NCBI GenBank assembly: GCA_024195585.1
Contig: SWBL01000003.1
Span: 310,001-374,000 of the forward strand
Length of the DNA stretch: 64,000 nt
Reading direction: 5' to 3'
Source of the DNA: Aureobasidium sp. EXF-3400
Lineage: Eukaryota; Ascomycota; Dothideomycetes; Dothideales; Saccotheciaceae
In this document: one piece after another, positions 10,730 through 22,697 of the stretch
Layout of the letters: each line of letters starts with the position of its first letter
Numbering within the stretch: position 1 is the first letter of the stretch
Position numbers and translations under genes: made by a program
Notes under the pieces: model-generated
What the model saw: only the letters and a program-made list of their open reading frames with translations
What the model was told of the DNA's origin: nothing
Databases searched by the model: none

Positions 10730-13700
10730 TCAAGTATAGATTTCTTCAGTCATGGCGTTGAGCGTAAGACCTTCCTTGGCAATATCCTCCTCCTTGAGGA
10801 AGAGCAGAGGCATCTCGACCAACGTACCACGAATCTGGCTCAACACATCCTTGACCTCTGCAACGCCACCAGGAAACTCTTCTGCTACAACGTGACCGAG
10901 CTTCCACTGGCTTGGCTTTGCTGCATCCTTGCCCTTTTCTTCCTTGGCGTCCTTACCGGTAGGGAAAAATCTCGAGAAGTATTCGTCGTACTCTTTCCAA
11001 TTGCGAACCTTGTCTGAGGGTACAGGGTGGAAGACACGCTCGAATGCCTCAGTGTTGGTGCGAGCGGTACTGTTCCACAGAGTAGAGAAGTCTTGACTTA
11101 ATGGATCAACGACAGCCTCATCTTCGCGGCTCCCCCAGTCGTATGCATTGGGAACCCCGATAGGCTCGAAGTTATGGTTAGGTCTGGTGACATCCTGAGA
11201 TGGCAACAAGCCAAGATGTTTGCGGAAAATTTGTCGACGGAGGCTGGCAGCGAACTCGGTTGCTCTCCAAGGACGACCAGCCATGTAAGACTGAACTTCG
11301 CGAGGATCTTCGATGCAGATTGCGATTTCGCTGTCATGGTCGCCTAGTTGGGAGCGGTCATTCAAGTTGGCTGAGCCGCAAATGACGACTCGGTCGTCAG
11401 CGATCAAGAGCTTGCTGTGTACGTAGAGCAGCTCAGACACAAATGCGTCCATCTCGTCGGTCGTGCCATCCTCCCAAGGCACATTGCGAATGTCTTCGCC
11501 GTTGAGCATGTAGCACTCTGCGACTGAGTCCCATCGCCCACTACCAAGACCTGAGTGGCTACCCATGTTCTGTGTGGCTTGTTGGTAACGCTGGAATCTG
11601 TTGGACTGTCCTCCGTCATATTGCTGATCGTCGTAAGCGCCTTCCTGCGCATATTGATCACTCTGACCGCCATAACGCTGGTCGTACTCTTGTCTTGCAT
11701 CATCGTAGCTCACACCACTCTGCTGTTCTGCCTCGCGCATAGCCCCGCTCGAGTTGATGCGGTCGTAGTTTCGGAGATTGTAGAAGCGAATGTACTCAGT
11801 TGGGTCGATGCCTTCTTGCGCAATGCTCTCCATGATACTGTGGCCGCCTCTGTTGATGCTGTCGTATTGGAGCTCTAGGATCTCTCTCGTACCCAGTGCT
11901 TCATCGCTCTTCAAGTCACCAGCAAAGGCAGGAATGGCAGGCATTATGACAATGACCTGGTAAGGTTCGCCCTCGCGTGCGGCGCGAATAATACGCTCGA
12001 CAATAGCGGCACCAATCTGGTTCTTGATTGGGCGTTGTGAGTTGCCAGTGGCTGTGATAAAGAACTGGTTCTCAATGTAGATGAAGTGATGGCTGTTGCG
12101 GATAACCTCGATGTAGGCGTTCTGAATCGAATGCTCAGTCTTGGTACCGTGAGACCACTTCGAGCAGGATCTCATAATCTGACAAGGCATTCCAGGCGGC
12201 GGTGCTGACGGATGACTGCTGTTTGGGAAATGATGTCTGACTTGCTCCCTGAATCCCTCCATGCGTTCGCGACTTTCTTCCCAGTGTTCCATCATGCGTT
12301 CGCGCATATGTTCGGGAAGAGGAGCGTCGGGACCAGAAGGGTATTCGTGATGGACAATTCCGGTTCTCGATTCTGGAACATCGAGAGGCGCGTACCTATC
12401 GTCTTGGTTCTTAGAGCTATACTTCTCATGGTAGATGAAGTTCCAGCGCTCCGCAAAGTGCCTACGGAGGTCCTCCACGACTGGTCCCATCAAAGAGATT
12501 GACATATCAGACCAACCCATGCGTGAGTTGTAGCGACGATCAAGCTTGTTCTGATCCCAATGTGCAACATCACTGAAGTCCAGGATACGAGCGTTGTTGT
12601 AGTCCTGTCCTGGGAAGACGATTTGGTTCAAGTCACCGGGGTGAGCGTCAGAAATCGAGTGCTGATTAGTGTCCCATCGGCCATAACAGAGATCTAGACC
12701 TCCCATGAACGCTATATGGCTGTCGACGAGGCACAACTTTTCGTGATGCGCCCAGCTTTTCTGTTTTTAGTGAAGATCTGCTTGAGATACGCGGCTAACT
12801 TACTAGAGCACAGTGTCTTCGTTCATACCATATATCGATTTGATAGCGTCGCCGGGTAACTTGGTCAAATTGGCGGCGGTCATCTTCATACCTTGTATGG
12901 ACGACAGGAAAGAAGAAGTCAGGACTTGAGTGTCCGGTAGATGGTCGGGATGGCGAAAGACACGGATGTTGGGGTGTAGCTGTTCAAGTGCATGCTTTGT
13001 GTGTGCACTTGACACTGTGATGGGAGGATTTATTAGTGGGTTAGTCTCTTCGAGGAATTCTAAAGACTTGAAAGTCACATCCAGTCCAAATCGGACCAGA
13101 GATGAAGAGATACGGTCGACCGAGCGAGGAAGAAGCGAATGTAGATAGTCGGGGATAACAGGATTGAGACACTTACGTGTTAAGGCTTGAGTGACTTCCT
13201 TGTAGATGAGTACGTTGACCTAGGTCCATTAGCAATCAATGTATACAAGTTATGTAGAGAAAAGGGTGGATAACGCATCGATGAGGAAATGCAATTGTTG
13301 TAGAAAAACATAAAAACCATTGTGCATTTCATAGCTGCTCTTGAACACGACGAGGGAAGAAAGAAGGGCAGATGGAAGAGTGGAAAAAAGGAAGGAGGCA
13401 ACACTCACTTGAACACCTCTTTCAGCTGCAGCTTGCAGCATACGATCAACGCGATATTGCTCGTTCTGAGCAGGAGGACGACGTAGGTAAAGTTCGGGGG
13501 ATAGCCACCAGTCCATGATCCAGATTGAATCTCTAGCCCTCTCGATCGCCATGCTTACAGCATGCATGTATCCAGCGCCGTCGACATACCACTTTGCTTC
13601 GTTGCCAATCCTGTGCGGTGCAAAGCTCTGAAAGCGATGGGTCTCGCGCTGCTCATCGTAGCCGCTCTGATCATATTGCTCGTTTGCGCCTGCGCCTTGA

Positions 13701-13786
13701 GTCTGTCCATGTTCGGAGAACTTGTCTTTGAGATCGTTGCCGAGCTCATGCACTGCTTTGTGCACTTTTTCGAAAAGGAAGGCCAT
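10730..13786 (-). CDS. Phospholipase D, two HKD motifs
   Basis: Four exons (13786-13409, 13219-13177, 13014-12804, 12755-10730) give 885 residues. Introns are 189, 162 and 48 nt; the first two are long for this window. HKD motif 1 (HHEKLCLVD, His215/Lys217/Asp222) crosses the last junction, where the acceptor after AAAAG restores the conserved VLYWAHHEKL. HKD motif 2 is VHSKLLIADD (His657/Lys659/Asp664), followed by GSANLNDRS. The protein would hydrolyse phosphatidylcholine to phosphatidate and choline. It lacks obvious PX or PH domains at its N-terminus, so it belongs to the shorter fungal PLD type rather than full-length Spo14. A low-complexity Gln/Asp/Tyr-rich insert lies between the motifs, around residues 545-615. 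Confidence 0.93.
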
Positions 13787-14694
13787 GATCAGTCGTTGAT
13801 CAGCCTTTGTGGAGTTTGTGGGAAATCAAGTCAGATATCGCAGCTCCTGAAACGAGGTGAGGTCGCCAAGATTACGTCGTGACACTCAGACCGCCTCCAC
13901 GGCCCTGCATGTGTCGTACTTTGTTTCGGTAGACCTCCAGAGCTTCACATAATTCAAAAGCTCGTTGTCGCAATCATCCGAAGATGGTAGCATACACTAT
14001 TCTGGCTTTCTATATCGAACGTGGGTCTGAGTCAAGCACAAGGTGGTCGATGAATCCCACGAAGCTCTCCTCCGTCACCTAAACGTCAAGCTTCCACACA
14101 CGAGCGTCATCAGCACAGCTGCAACGAATGTTGTCGTCGAGGAGGAGGCGAAAAAGCAGATATCAGATATTTATACGTAAAAGCACAAGCAGATTCAGGT
14201 AAAAGCACTCTTGAAGACACAGGATTCTGATTTGGAATTGAGTTCTGTAAGTCGAAGTTTGCTGAATGCCATCTCCACACCGGTGTTTTCGGACTTAGAG
14301 TACCACATCAGATAAGGCTGGTAAGTACACCCGTGCTTGGACAAGCAGATGAAGTTGATGGAGAGCTCATGAGGAACAGATTTGGAATTAGAGGAGACCG
14401 GAGATCTCAGATGCTCCATCAGCTCTCTTTATCAGCCATATGACATGGCCCATATCTGATCGGCAAAAGCAAATGTGTGTCTACCGGAGAAGCACAAGCG
14501 GGCGGTGCAGGGGGCTCGTTACTTATCGACGTGCCCCGCATTGATGACAGCAACAATCAAGGTGTCCGTGGCAGTGACGCAGTAAGATGCAAGGCCGAGA
14601 CATGTCCGCCGAGCTTCAAAAAGCTGAGTTTCCCATTTGAGAAGAAGCGCGGAAGAGTAACGTCTGTCTACCGCAAGCGAAGTATTTAACTACC
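13787..14694. promoter_or_regulatory. Divergent upstream region of phospholipase D and cyanase
   Basis: 908 bp between two divergent start codons. I see no coding frame with recognisable features, no tRNA and no clear TATA box. The long distance leaves room for separate promoters. Confidence 0.5.
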
Positions 14695-15444
14695 ATGCTC
14701 CCGCTCTCAGCCAGACTTGTATCCCGTGCAACCCCTCGCGCTTCAGCCGTCCTCCGTCCGTCCGCAGTAATAGCTCAACAATCTCTCCGTACCAAAACTA
14801 CAGCTTCATCCAAGACCACCAAGATGTCGGCCTCTGGAACTTCTTCAGGTCACCCTATCGCTACTCTTGATGTATGCTAGTAATGTGAATCTTCTCCCGA
14901 CTGTCATTGACAAACCATGCTCAGACCTCAATTGTGTCCCGCCTCCCGGCCTCGTCGCCTACGCTTTTCGAGGCTAAGAAGATCAGGAACCTCTCTTTCG
15001 AAACCATTGCCAAAGCCCTCGGACGTGAAGAAGTCGCTGTCGCAGCCCTCTTCTACGGACAAGCCAAAGCCTCTTCAGAGGATATCAAGAACCTGGCTAA
15101 GGTCCTCGAGCTCGATGAGTCGTTGCTTGAATCGCAGCTCTCTGGTTACCCGGACCGTGGACGCCAGATGGAGATGCCACCAAAGGAGCCTTTGGTTTAC
15201 AGACTCTACGAGGTCATCCAGAACTACGGTTATGCATACAAGGCCATTTTGAACGAGAAGTTCGGTGATGGTATCATGAGTGCCATCAGCTTCAGCACAA
15301 AGATCGAGAAGGAAACCGACGAGAAGGGCGATTGGGCTGTCATCACTCTTAGAGGAAAATGGTAAGTTGAAGCCATCCATGCTGCTTCATGGCAAGAACC
15401 TTTGCTAACCTATACACCTCAGGCTACCATACTCGAGGTTCTAA
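14695..15444 (+). CDS. cyn1: Cyanate hydratase (cyanase) with N-terminal extension
   Basis: Exons 14695-14871, 14925-15361 and 15423-15444 give 211 residues; the last exon is only 22 nt and supplies most of the conserved LPYSRF end. Catalytic residues Arg152, Glu155 and Ser178 sit exactly 56 positions after Arg96, Glu99 and Ser122 of the E. coli enzyme, so the active site is intact. The enzyme turns cyanate and bicarbonate into ammonia and carbon dioxide. Bacterial-type cyanases are about 156 residues. The extra N-terminus is rich in Arg, Ser and Ala with almost no acidic residues, like a mitochondrial presequence. A second in-frame ATG at 14824 (MSASGTSSG) would give a form without it. Confidence 0.95.
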
Positions 15445-15806
15445 ACCACAGATAGTCTCCTTTATACGAATTGAACGACACCATTCTTTCTGACTTGTAT
15501 CGAAGATGTGAACCGGAAAGCATTGACCGCCTGAGGTCCCGTTTGTACGGACCGTCGAGTCGCGGACGACGCGATGCGTTCGAGAACTGTGTGTGAATAT
15601 GAACGTCGCAACGACATCATCTCACTCGCACAACACGTCTGCGGCTACCATTCGTACCGCTTGTGATCATCTCCATCCTCATCAACGTGCATCCACCCCC
15701 TAACAAGAAGATACGTGCGGCCTCCTTCAAGATATCAGCAATAGCTACGAGGTACAGCAAAGCCCGGAGAATGCACAAATGGATCTGCTAATCAACGACA
15801 GTCAAC
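15445..15806. other. Intergenic, no gene seen
   Basis: The 3' flank of cyanase and the leader of the next gene, which is on the same strand. Nothing else is visible. Confidence 0.6.
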
Positions 15807-16322
15807 ATGGGCAACACTACCTCAAGATCTGCAGCTTGCAACACCAACCACTCCAGCACATCGCTGGACATGGAGGTGCACACTCCTTCGCAAATGGGTT
15901 TCCCACGCAGCCCTGGAGTCCACAACCTCGCTGCCTACGATCCCAAGCAAGACCCTCGAAGGGTCAAAGAAGTTACAGTCACAGCCTTTGCTGGCGACGA
16001 ACCCGAGTCCGGCATCACGCACCCAAAGCCCGCCAGACCACTCATTCGCCGCTACTCGGAACTCCTAGACCCCACCCAACTTGACAGCCAGCAAATTAGG
16101 AGCCCTAGTGGCAATATGCTTACTGGCAGCACCTACAACCTCAGGGGAGATCGTCCCTTGAGCGTTCGCGAAAGACAAGAGAGAATCCGTCAGCAGCTGA
16201 TGCAGAAGAAGAAGGAACAGGAGATGGCCGAAGCCAATGGACGTAAGAGGTACTCGGCAGAGACCTCCGTGGGAAGTGCATCCAAGAAGCGCAGCGCATG
16301 CCTCGGCTGCTTTGGTCTCTGA
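15807..16322 (+). CDS. Small protein with predicted N-myristoylation and C-terminal cysteine cluster
   Basis: A single exon of 171 residues. It starts MGNTTSRS, a good fit to the N-myristoyltransferase consensus (Gly2, Ser/Thr at position 6). The next residues include Cys11, a possible palmitoylation site. Residues about 110-150 are a charged helix (RERQERIRQQLMQKKKEQEM) that could form a coiled coil. The protein ends KKRSACLGCFGL, a basic patch with two cysteines. I infer a membrane-tethered peripheral protein, perhaps a signalling adaptor. The family is not known to me. The upstream sequence has a short in-frame-independent frame starting near 15779, which I regard as a shadow. Confidence 0.75.
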   Translation: MGNTTSRSAACNTNHSSTSLDMEVHTPSQMGFPRSPGVHNLAAYDPKQDPRRVKEVTVTAFAGDEPESGITHPKPARPLIRRYSELLDPTQLDSQQIRSPSGNMLTGSTYNLRGDRPLSVRERQERIRQQLMQKKKEQEMAEANGRKRYSAETSVGSASKKRSACLGCFGL

Positions 16323-17069
16323 AGGTAAAACATGTCTGATCGTGTTACTCCTTTGATACGCACAAGGATTTATCTCTTGCTCATTGGTGTGGCGATACCC
16401 AGTTTGGTATGCTTAGTTTGGTGAGGGATGCACTTCAACAACTGTGTCCCTGCTTGGAAGGAGTCAGTACTACTTGCCTTCTCTACGCCCCGTCGTCTTT
16501 CCCAAACCAGTCGTCTCCGCGCCGAGAGTTACACCTTCCTACTATGAGTAATAGGTATCACTCTCAATCTAAGCAAACATTTCGACAGCCAAAAGCAAAA
16601 CAATTTCTCGTCACTGACTATTGGCGTCCCTTTTACTCACATAGTGATAGGCACATCCGCAGGTTTCACACATCTTGCTGCCTGCCAATCGTCAACTCGT
16701 CGCTTCTTCACGACGCCGCTTCGATCGCAACAGCCTACCAGAAAACTGCCGTAAACTCCCTCAGAGCTCTTCCACTCCAAGGCTGTTGCCTCCATCGTCG
16801 CGCCTGCTAACCTCCTTCACCTCTCAACTTCGACATTCATTCCATCCTTCACACCCAGCCCGTTGCCCTTTATAACCGGCTCCTCCACTCCGTTCCGTCT
16901 ACCTTCTATCTTCTACCTTCTTCCTTCAACAAACAACCTTCCTCTCCGATACTCGGTCATCCTCTTTCATCTTCGATCCTTTCCCTATCATCTTCGACCC
17001 TCGCCCACATTTGTTCCTACCACTGAACATCAACGGTGTTACCAACTTCGAACACCAACATCCAGAATC
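16323..17069. other. Pyrimidine-rich upstream region and probable 5' UTR of the zinc-finger gene
   Basis: From about 16780 to 17060 the plus strand is strongly C/T-rich (repeated TTCTACCTTC-like words), typical of fungal core promoters and leaders. The frame is open upstream of the ATG at 17070, but there is no ATG there. Confidence 0.55.
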
Positions 17070-18712
17070 ATGGCAGTACAGTTAACCCCACTCAAAGCCT
17101 TCGAGTGCAGCTATGATGACTGCTTTCACTCTTTTGACACTGAACGTGAGATGAAAGCTCACCTCAAAGACAAGAAACGCCACCCATACTACTGTGGCAA
17201 GGATCCTGGCCGTGAGAGAATTGAGAGAGGCTTTGTGAAGTGTGACTTCCATGGCAAGACTTGGGAAGAGCTTGTCGCACACAAAGTCGAGACCATGCTT
17301 CCATGGATCGTCGGCGAGCGCAGATTTGAGAAACCAAAGAAGCTGAACCACATCGTCTGTGAGTTCTGTGGTGTGGACTTTGGAAGCCTTTCCGGCAGAG
17401 AGTATCATCGTAAACAGGTATGTTGTCGTGAATCATTTCGCAGTTTTTCGATGCTGAAGCTGACTGACTATGATAGATGCACCAAGCTGATCAACACGTC
17501 GTCTGCAAAGGCTATCTCATCGTCCGTGACGAGGAAGGAAATGACCACCGCGAAGGATGTGGTTCTATCTTTGGCCGTGCCAGCCAGCTTATCAGCCACA
17601 TCGAGGGAGGCTTCTGTGCATACATCAAGCCCATGGCACTCAGACAAGATCGTGAACACAAGCGCATGGTCAAGCTGATCTTAGATGACCCCGAAGGCTT
17701 CAAGAGAAACATGATGGGCCTGCCTGATACAACCGTCCAGCCAACGCCAAAGGAGGCTGACAGCATGAGTGGTGGTGTCACTGTCGACTTGCTCAGTCAA
17801 AGTGATTACAGTCAAATCAGTGGTCAGCCGCCTCTCAGCCCACAACTCTCTTCGACTGCAAGCCAATCTGATGTCGAGTGGCCTGAGTTGCTGAGCTCTG
17901 GTGTTAGTCAACTAAGCCAATCAGTGAGCAATCTCTCAATTGACTCAGCGGACAACAGCGAGTTGTCTTTTGATCACGCCGAGAACGACAACGAAGATGC
18001 TATCAGCCTTTCTAGCAACGCCGCAACCACATTCAGCGACGATGGAGAAGATGAGACTTCCCAGGCTGACCCAATCCCATGGTCTGCTCCCAATGTTCCC
18101 CAGAAACTCTTTGGACATTCCAAGGCCAAGGCCATCGCCAACTGGGATGCTATCAATGCTGCTCACCAACGCAACAAGGAAGAAGACGATGACAACAACA
18201 TCTTCGTCTCACACTTCTGGGACCCTTCCCATACCGATTTCAAGCCTGACTTCTTCTACTGTCCAGACAACGACAATGATGCCGCTCCGCCCTACAGATG
18301 CCCTTTCCAGAGCTGCAAGCTACGCTTCTTTACACCTCAGAAGGTTGGCGATCACATGCGCGAGTCACATGCTGCACAGCGCAATCTCTGCCCGGTTTGT
18401 CTAAAGGACTTCCACAAGCTCAGCGCCCTCGTCGCTCACTTCGAAGCAAGTTCTTCCGGAGCAAAGTGTGATGTTGCTCGTCGCGAGGGCTACAACACGG
18501 TGCTCTTTGAGATGACTGGAGGTCTGATCAAGGCCCACAAGACGGTCGAGGAGCCCATTTACGGCTACAAGCTGGAGTCTGACATCGGTCCTGCTCGACC
18601 CGCACAGAAGGCCAACACTGAGGACGATCAGTGGGCATCTGCAGAAAGCGGCGTCAAAGACTACGACTACAGAGCCATCTCGCCTACCCGTGTTCGTGTC
18701 TGGAGAAACTAG
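17070..18712 (+). CDS. C2H2-type zinc-finger protein
   Basis: Exons 17070-17417 and 17477-18712 around a 59-nt intron give 527 residues. Zinc-finger-like pairs are visible near residues 11-39 (FECSYDDCFHSF, then H-x-KKRH), 91-118 (VCEFCGVDFGS, then H-x-K-Q-M-H) and 130-165 (CGSIFGRASQLISHIEGGFC). More lie near residues 405-455 (YRCPFQSCKLRF, H-x3-SH, then LCPVCLKDFHKL). The middle, residues about 200-340, is Ser/Asp/Glu-rich and probably disordered. It is likely nuclear and may bind nucleic acid. The spacing of several fingers is irregular, so some may be zinc-binding folds of another kind. Relatives are common as hypothetical proteins in ascomycetes. Confidence 0.82.
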
Positions 18713-20621
18713 AAGGACCGGGGGAAACATCATGACAGAAAGTGGAAGAAAATGTTTTCGGGGAGCAGATTGGGGGGAGCTAGGTACAATCCTGGCATAC
18801 AGTGTACTATAGTCAATATGACCTCAGGAGAATGCATCAATGGAGTTGATCAGTCAAGTTGATAGCTAGACGAATACAAAACAGTCTACAAAATTTGGCA
18901 AGTCACAGACTCGTATCGCGAACGGTTGCATAGCAAACCCAGAAGATTTCAATCACTCACGTGTCTGCTGTGTCGAAGTAGATGGTATCCAAGACAAGCA
19001 GACTACCCATGCTGGTCCTGCTGGTCCTATCAGACCAAGGTCGGCTAACGCCTCTCACATGAAAATACCCGTCAACCCTACATGATGTTTCAGCGGATGA
19101 CTTACGGCTCTCCCACCAGGCCCTGTCACTCGGAACTGTATGCATGTTTACATGTGCTCATCTCACCAGCCGAGCCAATCGAAGCAGCAGCAAATACCTA
19201 CCGCATTAGGGCCATTTCAGATGGTCATACGAGAAGGACATGTTTGGGATGCTCTGCTCAGGTGAGTTATGATGTTCTCTGTACAGTGAACCTCATCGAG
19301 AGGAATGTGCAGCAAGAACACTGGTTCTCTGGTACTGGAACGAGGGCAAGTGGTGGTACCGTGCTGCCCAACTGGTAAAAGCGGCCCTGAGTGCGAGGGC
19401 ATAGCGGAATAGGAAGTCACAGATCCTGAACGCATTTCAGAAGAGGTCTGTCGCCTTTCTCTTATCGAGACCTGAACCCGATGGAATGTGTTTTCAAGTA
19501 GATAGTCGACTCTCCACAGCATTTTTCCAGCTTCGAACAGGGCATGGCTTGATAGTTAGTACACGTCTGAGAGAAGGACATCCAATCGACGGACACCTTT
19601 CGGCAACCCTGCCCTACCCTTTGATGCCCCTCGGCCAGAGGAACCTCGCGAACATCAACACAGGGCTATTACCAGGACAGTGGTGAGCCAAGTGGGACTA
19701 GCCATGGGGATAAGACTAGCCCACCAAAGAGTTCAGAAAGCTGGAAAATGCCAAAGGATTCTGCCGTTGCTTGCCGCGGTGGCTTGACTTGCAGTATTGC
19801 CGTTGAAAGCTCAGCTCGCGAGCTTCAGTTCTTCCTCTCTCCCTTGCATACCGTTCCTCGTACCACATGAGTCCTCGCTATCGTTGCATTTTCCACCATC
19901 CAGAGTACGGCTCGCGTTCCTGTCCTTGGAAATTTTCTCCGGGTTTTGGCGGATCGTTCACAGAAGCGAGCGGGGCTGATCCTGAGCCTCTGACAAGCAC
20001 ATGTTACCGGCGCTATGGTTGGAAAGAATTAAAGGACCCAATGGGAAGACGAAACCTTGTCCAGTTCCTTGAATGGCCAACGCTCGGTTGTGTTTTGTTT
20101 GCTCAGGCCATGAAAGACGCTCGGCCTTCTTGTCGCCCAACACGTTGAGAGGAAGGTCGAAGCGTCCAGGATGATAGAAATTCGCAATCAGCATGATGGT
20201 ATGGAAAGTTGCCACCAAAGTCAAGAAGCGCGGCCAAACTGATGCACGGCATGTACGGAAAGGATGCTCGGAGGTGGGTGTGACTGCCGAAATACCTCAT
20301 GGGTTCCAGGACGCGACATCCGCTTCCCGAGGGTTTGTCGCGTGCGTGATGCAGCGGTCTGCGACGAGATAAATTGACAGGATCGGTCGTGTCTTGCAGC
20401 CAATCATTCGTGCAGGATGTGAACGAGCATCCCCGCATACGTGTGATGAACAAGGCGGAAAAAATAGACGGCACACCGATAAGTATAACGAAGCGGAAAA
20501 ATGTATTGGGTATAATGCTATCTCAAGGAAGTGTAGGTCGACGATGGCGTGTCAAGCCGCTGTGTCGAAGCAAAAGGAGGCAAGAAAGTGAGTGGATGGG
20601 CAACGGTACATCTAGCACCCA
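18713..20621. other. 1.9-kb gap between convergent genes, nothing assigned
   Basis: Both neighbours end here (zinc-finger gene on plus, methyltransferase on minus). All frames are short (the longest is about 120 codons) and none has recognisable features. No tRNA cloverleaf, transposon end or strong repeat was seen, and base composition is similar to the rest of the window. Confidence 0.55.
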
Positions 20622-21862
20622 TCAATGGTATGGCTTCTGAGCCGTGACTACGTGCAGACTGTAATAAGTGTGCACGCTCATGTCATTGAGATCCTTTCTT
20701 ACTCCAGGCAGATAGAGCTCAACTTGGTCTCTTGACCAGCCCAGACCTCTTGTCAGAGGACCCATGCAGATGCCTATAAGAGATGTCAGATATTGCGCTA
20801 ATAACGGGTGTGGAAGAGGGAGTGCATACCTTGAAGACCGTCGTAGAGGACGGCATGCATGTAGCTGCCGACCTTCTTGAGAAGAGGATTCTTGGGCCAG
20901 TGACCAAGAGGAACTTTCATAATCCTCTCAGTCACGTTTTGAAACCCGGCACGGACTATCCTGTCCTTCAAGAGCAAGGCAGCGTGCAAGTCGATATCGT
21001 TCTTCTTCATACCCTCGGTCACAAGAACGTGCCATTGGTAATGAAGGTTGTCTTCGGTCATAGTTCCATCATCGCAACTTGGCCAATAATCAAACTCGCA
21101 CGTCTCGAGCCATGCACCTGGTTTGAGATGTGTGTATGCCGAACCAAGGACGTGCTCCCAATCTTTGATGGCGACACCCATGTGCCTGGCATGGACCATG
21201 TCGAAGTGATTTTCAGGATATAGCCACTCACTCGCAATGTCGTCGACGACGAAACCTACATTCGGGGGCACCCAGTCTGGCTGTATGGGACTAAGATCTA
21301 CACCGGTGATCTGAGCAGATGGATAGTGATCGCCCATTTCGACACACCAGATTCCGGTGCCAGTGCCGATGTCGAGAATACGCGTGTCGGAGGCATTCTC
21401 GGGTATAGGCGCAAAGTGTAGCTTGCCGCCGCAAACGGTCAAGACGGTAGCATGCTTGATATCCTCGCGCTCTTGCTCTGCATCGTCGTTGGGCAGAAGG
21501 TAGTGACCTTGACGATAGGCGTGGTAACGACGGCCATTTTCATAGTCCCAATGGCGCACAGAAGAAGTCATGGAAGTCGAGGTAGAGAATGCCGAGTTTA
21601 TGCTCTCCTCATAGCCCGAGTCAGAGTATGTATCATCATCGGAGGAGCCTTGGACTTCAATAGTGTTCAAAGCCTGTTGGAATGCTTCACTCTGCTGGGC
21701 GGCGGTGGGCTGGTCATAGTGTGGAGTGGGAGGTGGGGGATGATCGTTGCGGCGCGAGTCATTTGAGAGGGCGCGACGGTCCATTGGTTGAGGTGAGGGA
21801 CGTGAATGTGCAGGCTGATGGGCCGAGTACGAGGTTGGCATAGATATCGGGGAGTGAGACAT
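20622..21862 (-). CDS. LaeA/Llm-like SAM-dependent methyltransferase
   Basis: Exons 21862-20830 and 20773-20622 with a 56-nt intron give 394 residues. The first 100 or so residues are Ser/Pro/His-rich and disordered. The methyltransferase domain follows: an RHWDYENGRRYHAYRQGHY lead-in, the SAM-binding motif ILDIGTGTGIW (residues about 161-171), an acidic loop GVDLSPIQPDWVPPN, and FDMVHARHMG. This set is characteristic of the fungal LaeA/Llm group. The second exon supplies the conserved end (GLGWSRDQVELYL, then HTYYSLHVV). LaeA-type proteins affect secondary metabolism and development, but the many Llm paralogues are mostly of unknown substrate, so I do not call this LaeA itself. Likely nuclear or cytosolic. 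Confidence 0.88.
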
Positions 21863-22697
21863 GGCGATGGGCAGTCAATCAGCAGAAGCAGAGTCGAGAT
21901 GCGGCGCAGGTCATGACCCTTGGAGGGCTGCTCTTCCGATGGGCGGGAGTGGAGAGAGGCGGGAACAGAAATTCGAGGGAAGAAGCAAGAACAGCAAGCA
22001 GGACTTGGGTGGGAGAAGGAGCGAAACAGAAACGAAGCGGAGACGAGCAATAGTATATAGGGCGAGCGGGCGACCCAGCAGAGTGGAAGTCTATATGCAG
22101 GAAGGAGGGCTGCACTCGAACAGAGCAGCCGCTTCGGATCAAATGGGCTTGCGAGCTTGCGACGGCGGCGGATGCATATCCCACCCAGTAAATCCTTTCA
22201 GCGAGTCAGTGCGAATACGGCGCCTATCACTTGTGCATGAGCAAGAGGGAAAAATCAAGGACGACTATCTCGGCCGGTGCTATGCCTTGAGCTCGGCTGC
22301 TTGTTGCAAAAAGTATACGAAGCAGCAGCGAGGGCTTGGCAGGGCGGGACGATTGTCAGAGCCTCTCAAGTGTCCGTGTGGGTTTGGCGGAAGGCAGTTG
22401 CGCGTCGGTTGAGCTTTGAGGCAGGAGAATCGGTATACTTTATACTTCTGACAACCAACAGCGCCTGCGCCTCACAGCGCTCTGACTACGCCGACCACGC
22501 TGACGCCAGCCTCTCCTTGAATCCGACCTACAAAAGACTCAGACCTTCACCCTGGTGGTGACCTCCGTCTTCTGTCTGGATTGCCGCTTGCTTGCCGATC
22601 GTCGACTGTCAAGTGTCAACAGCCAACGGCCCCTCGTACCTGCCCTTACAAGTGCAGTCAACTGCCACTCGTTCCTGCCTTGACAAGCACCGTCCAA
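21863..22697. promoter_or_regulatory. Divergent upstream region of methyltransferase and rhomboid genes
   Basis: 835 bp between divergent start codons. The half near the methyltransferase is purine-rich on the plus strand (GA-rich words at about 21940-22050), which is pyrimidine-rich on its own coding strand. No clear operator is visible. Confidence 0.5.
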
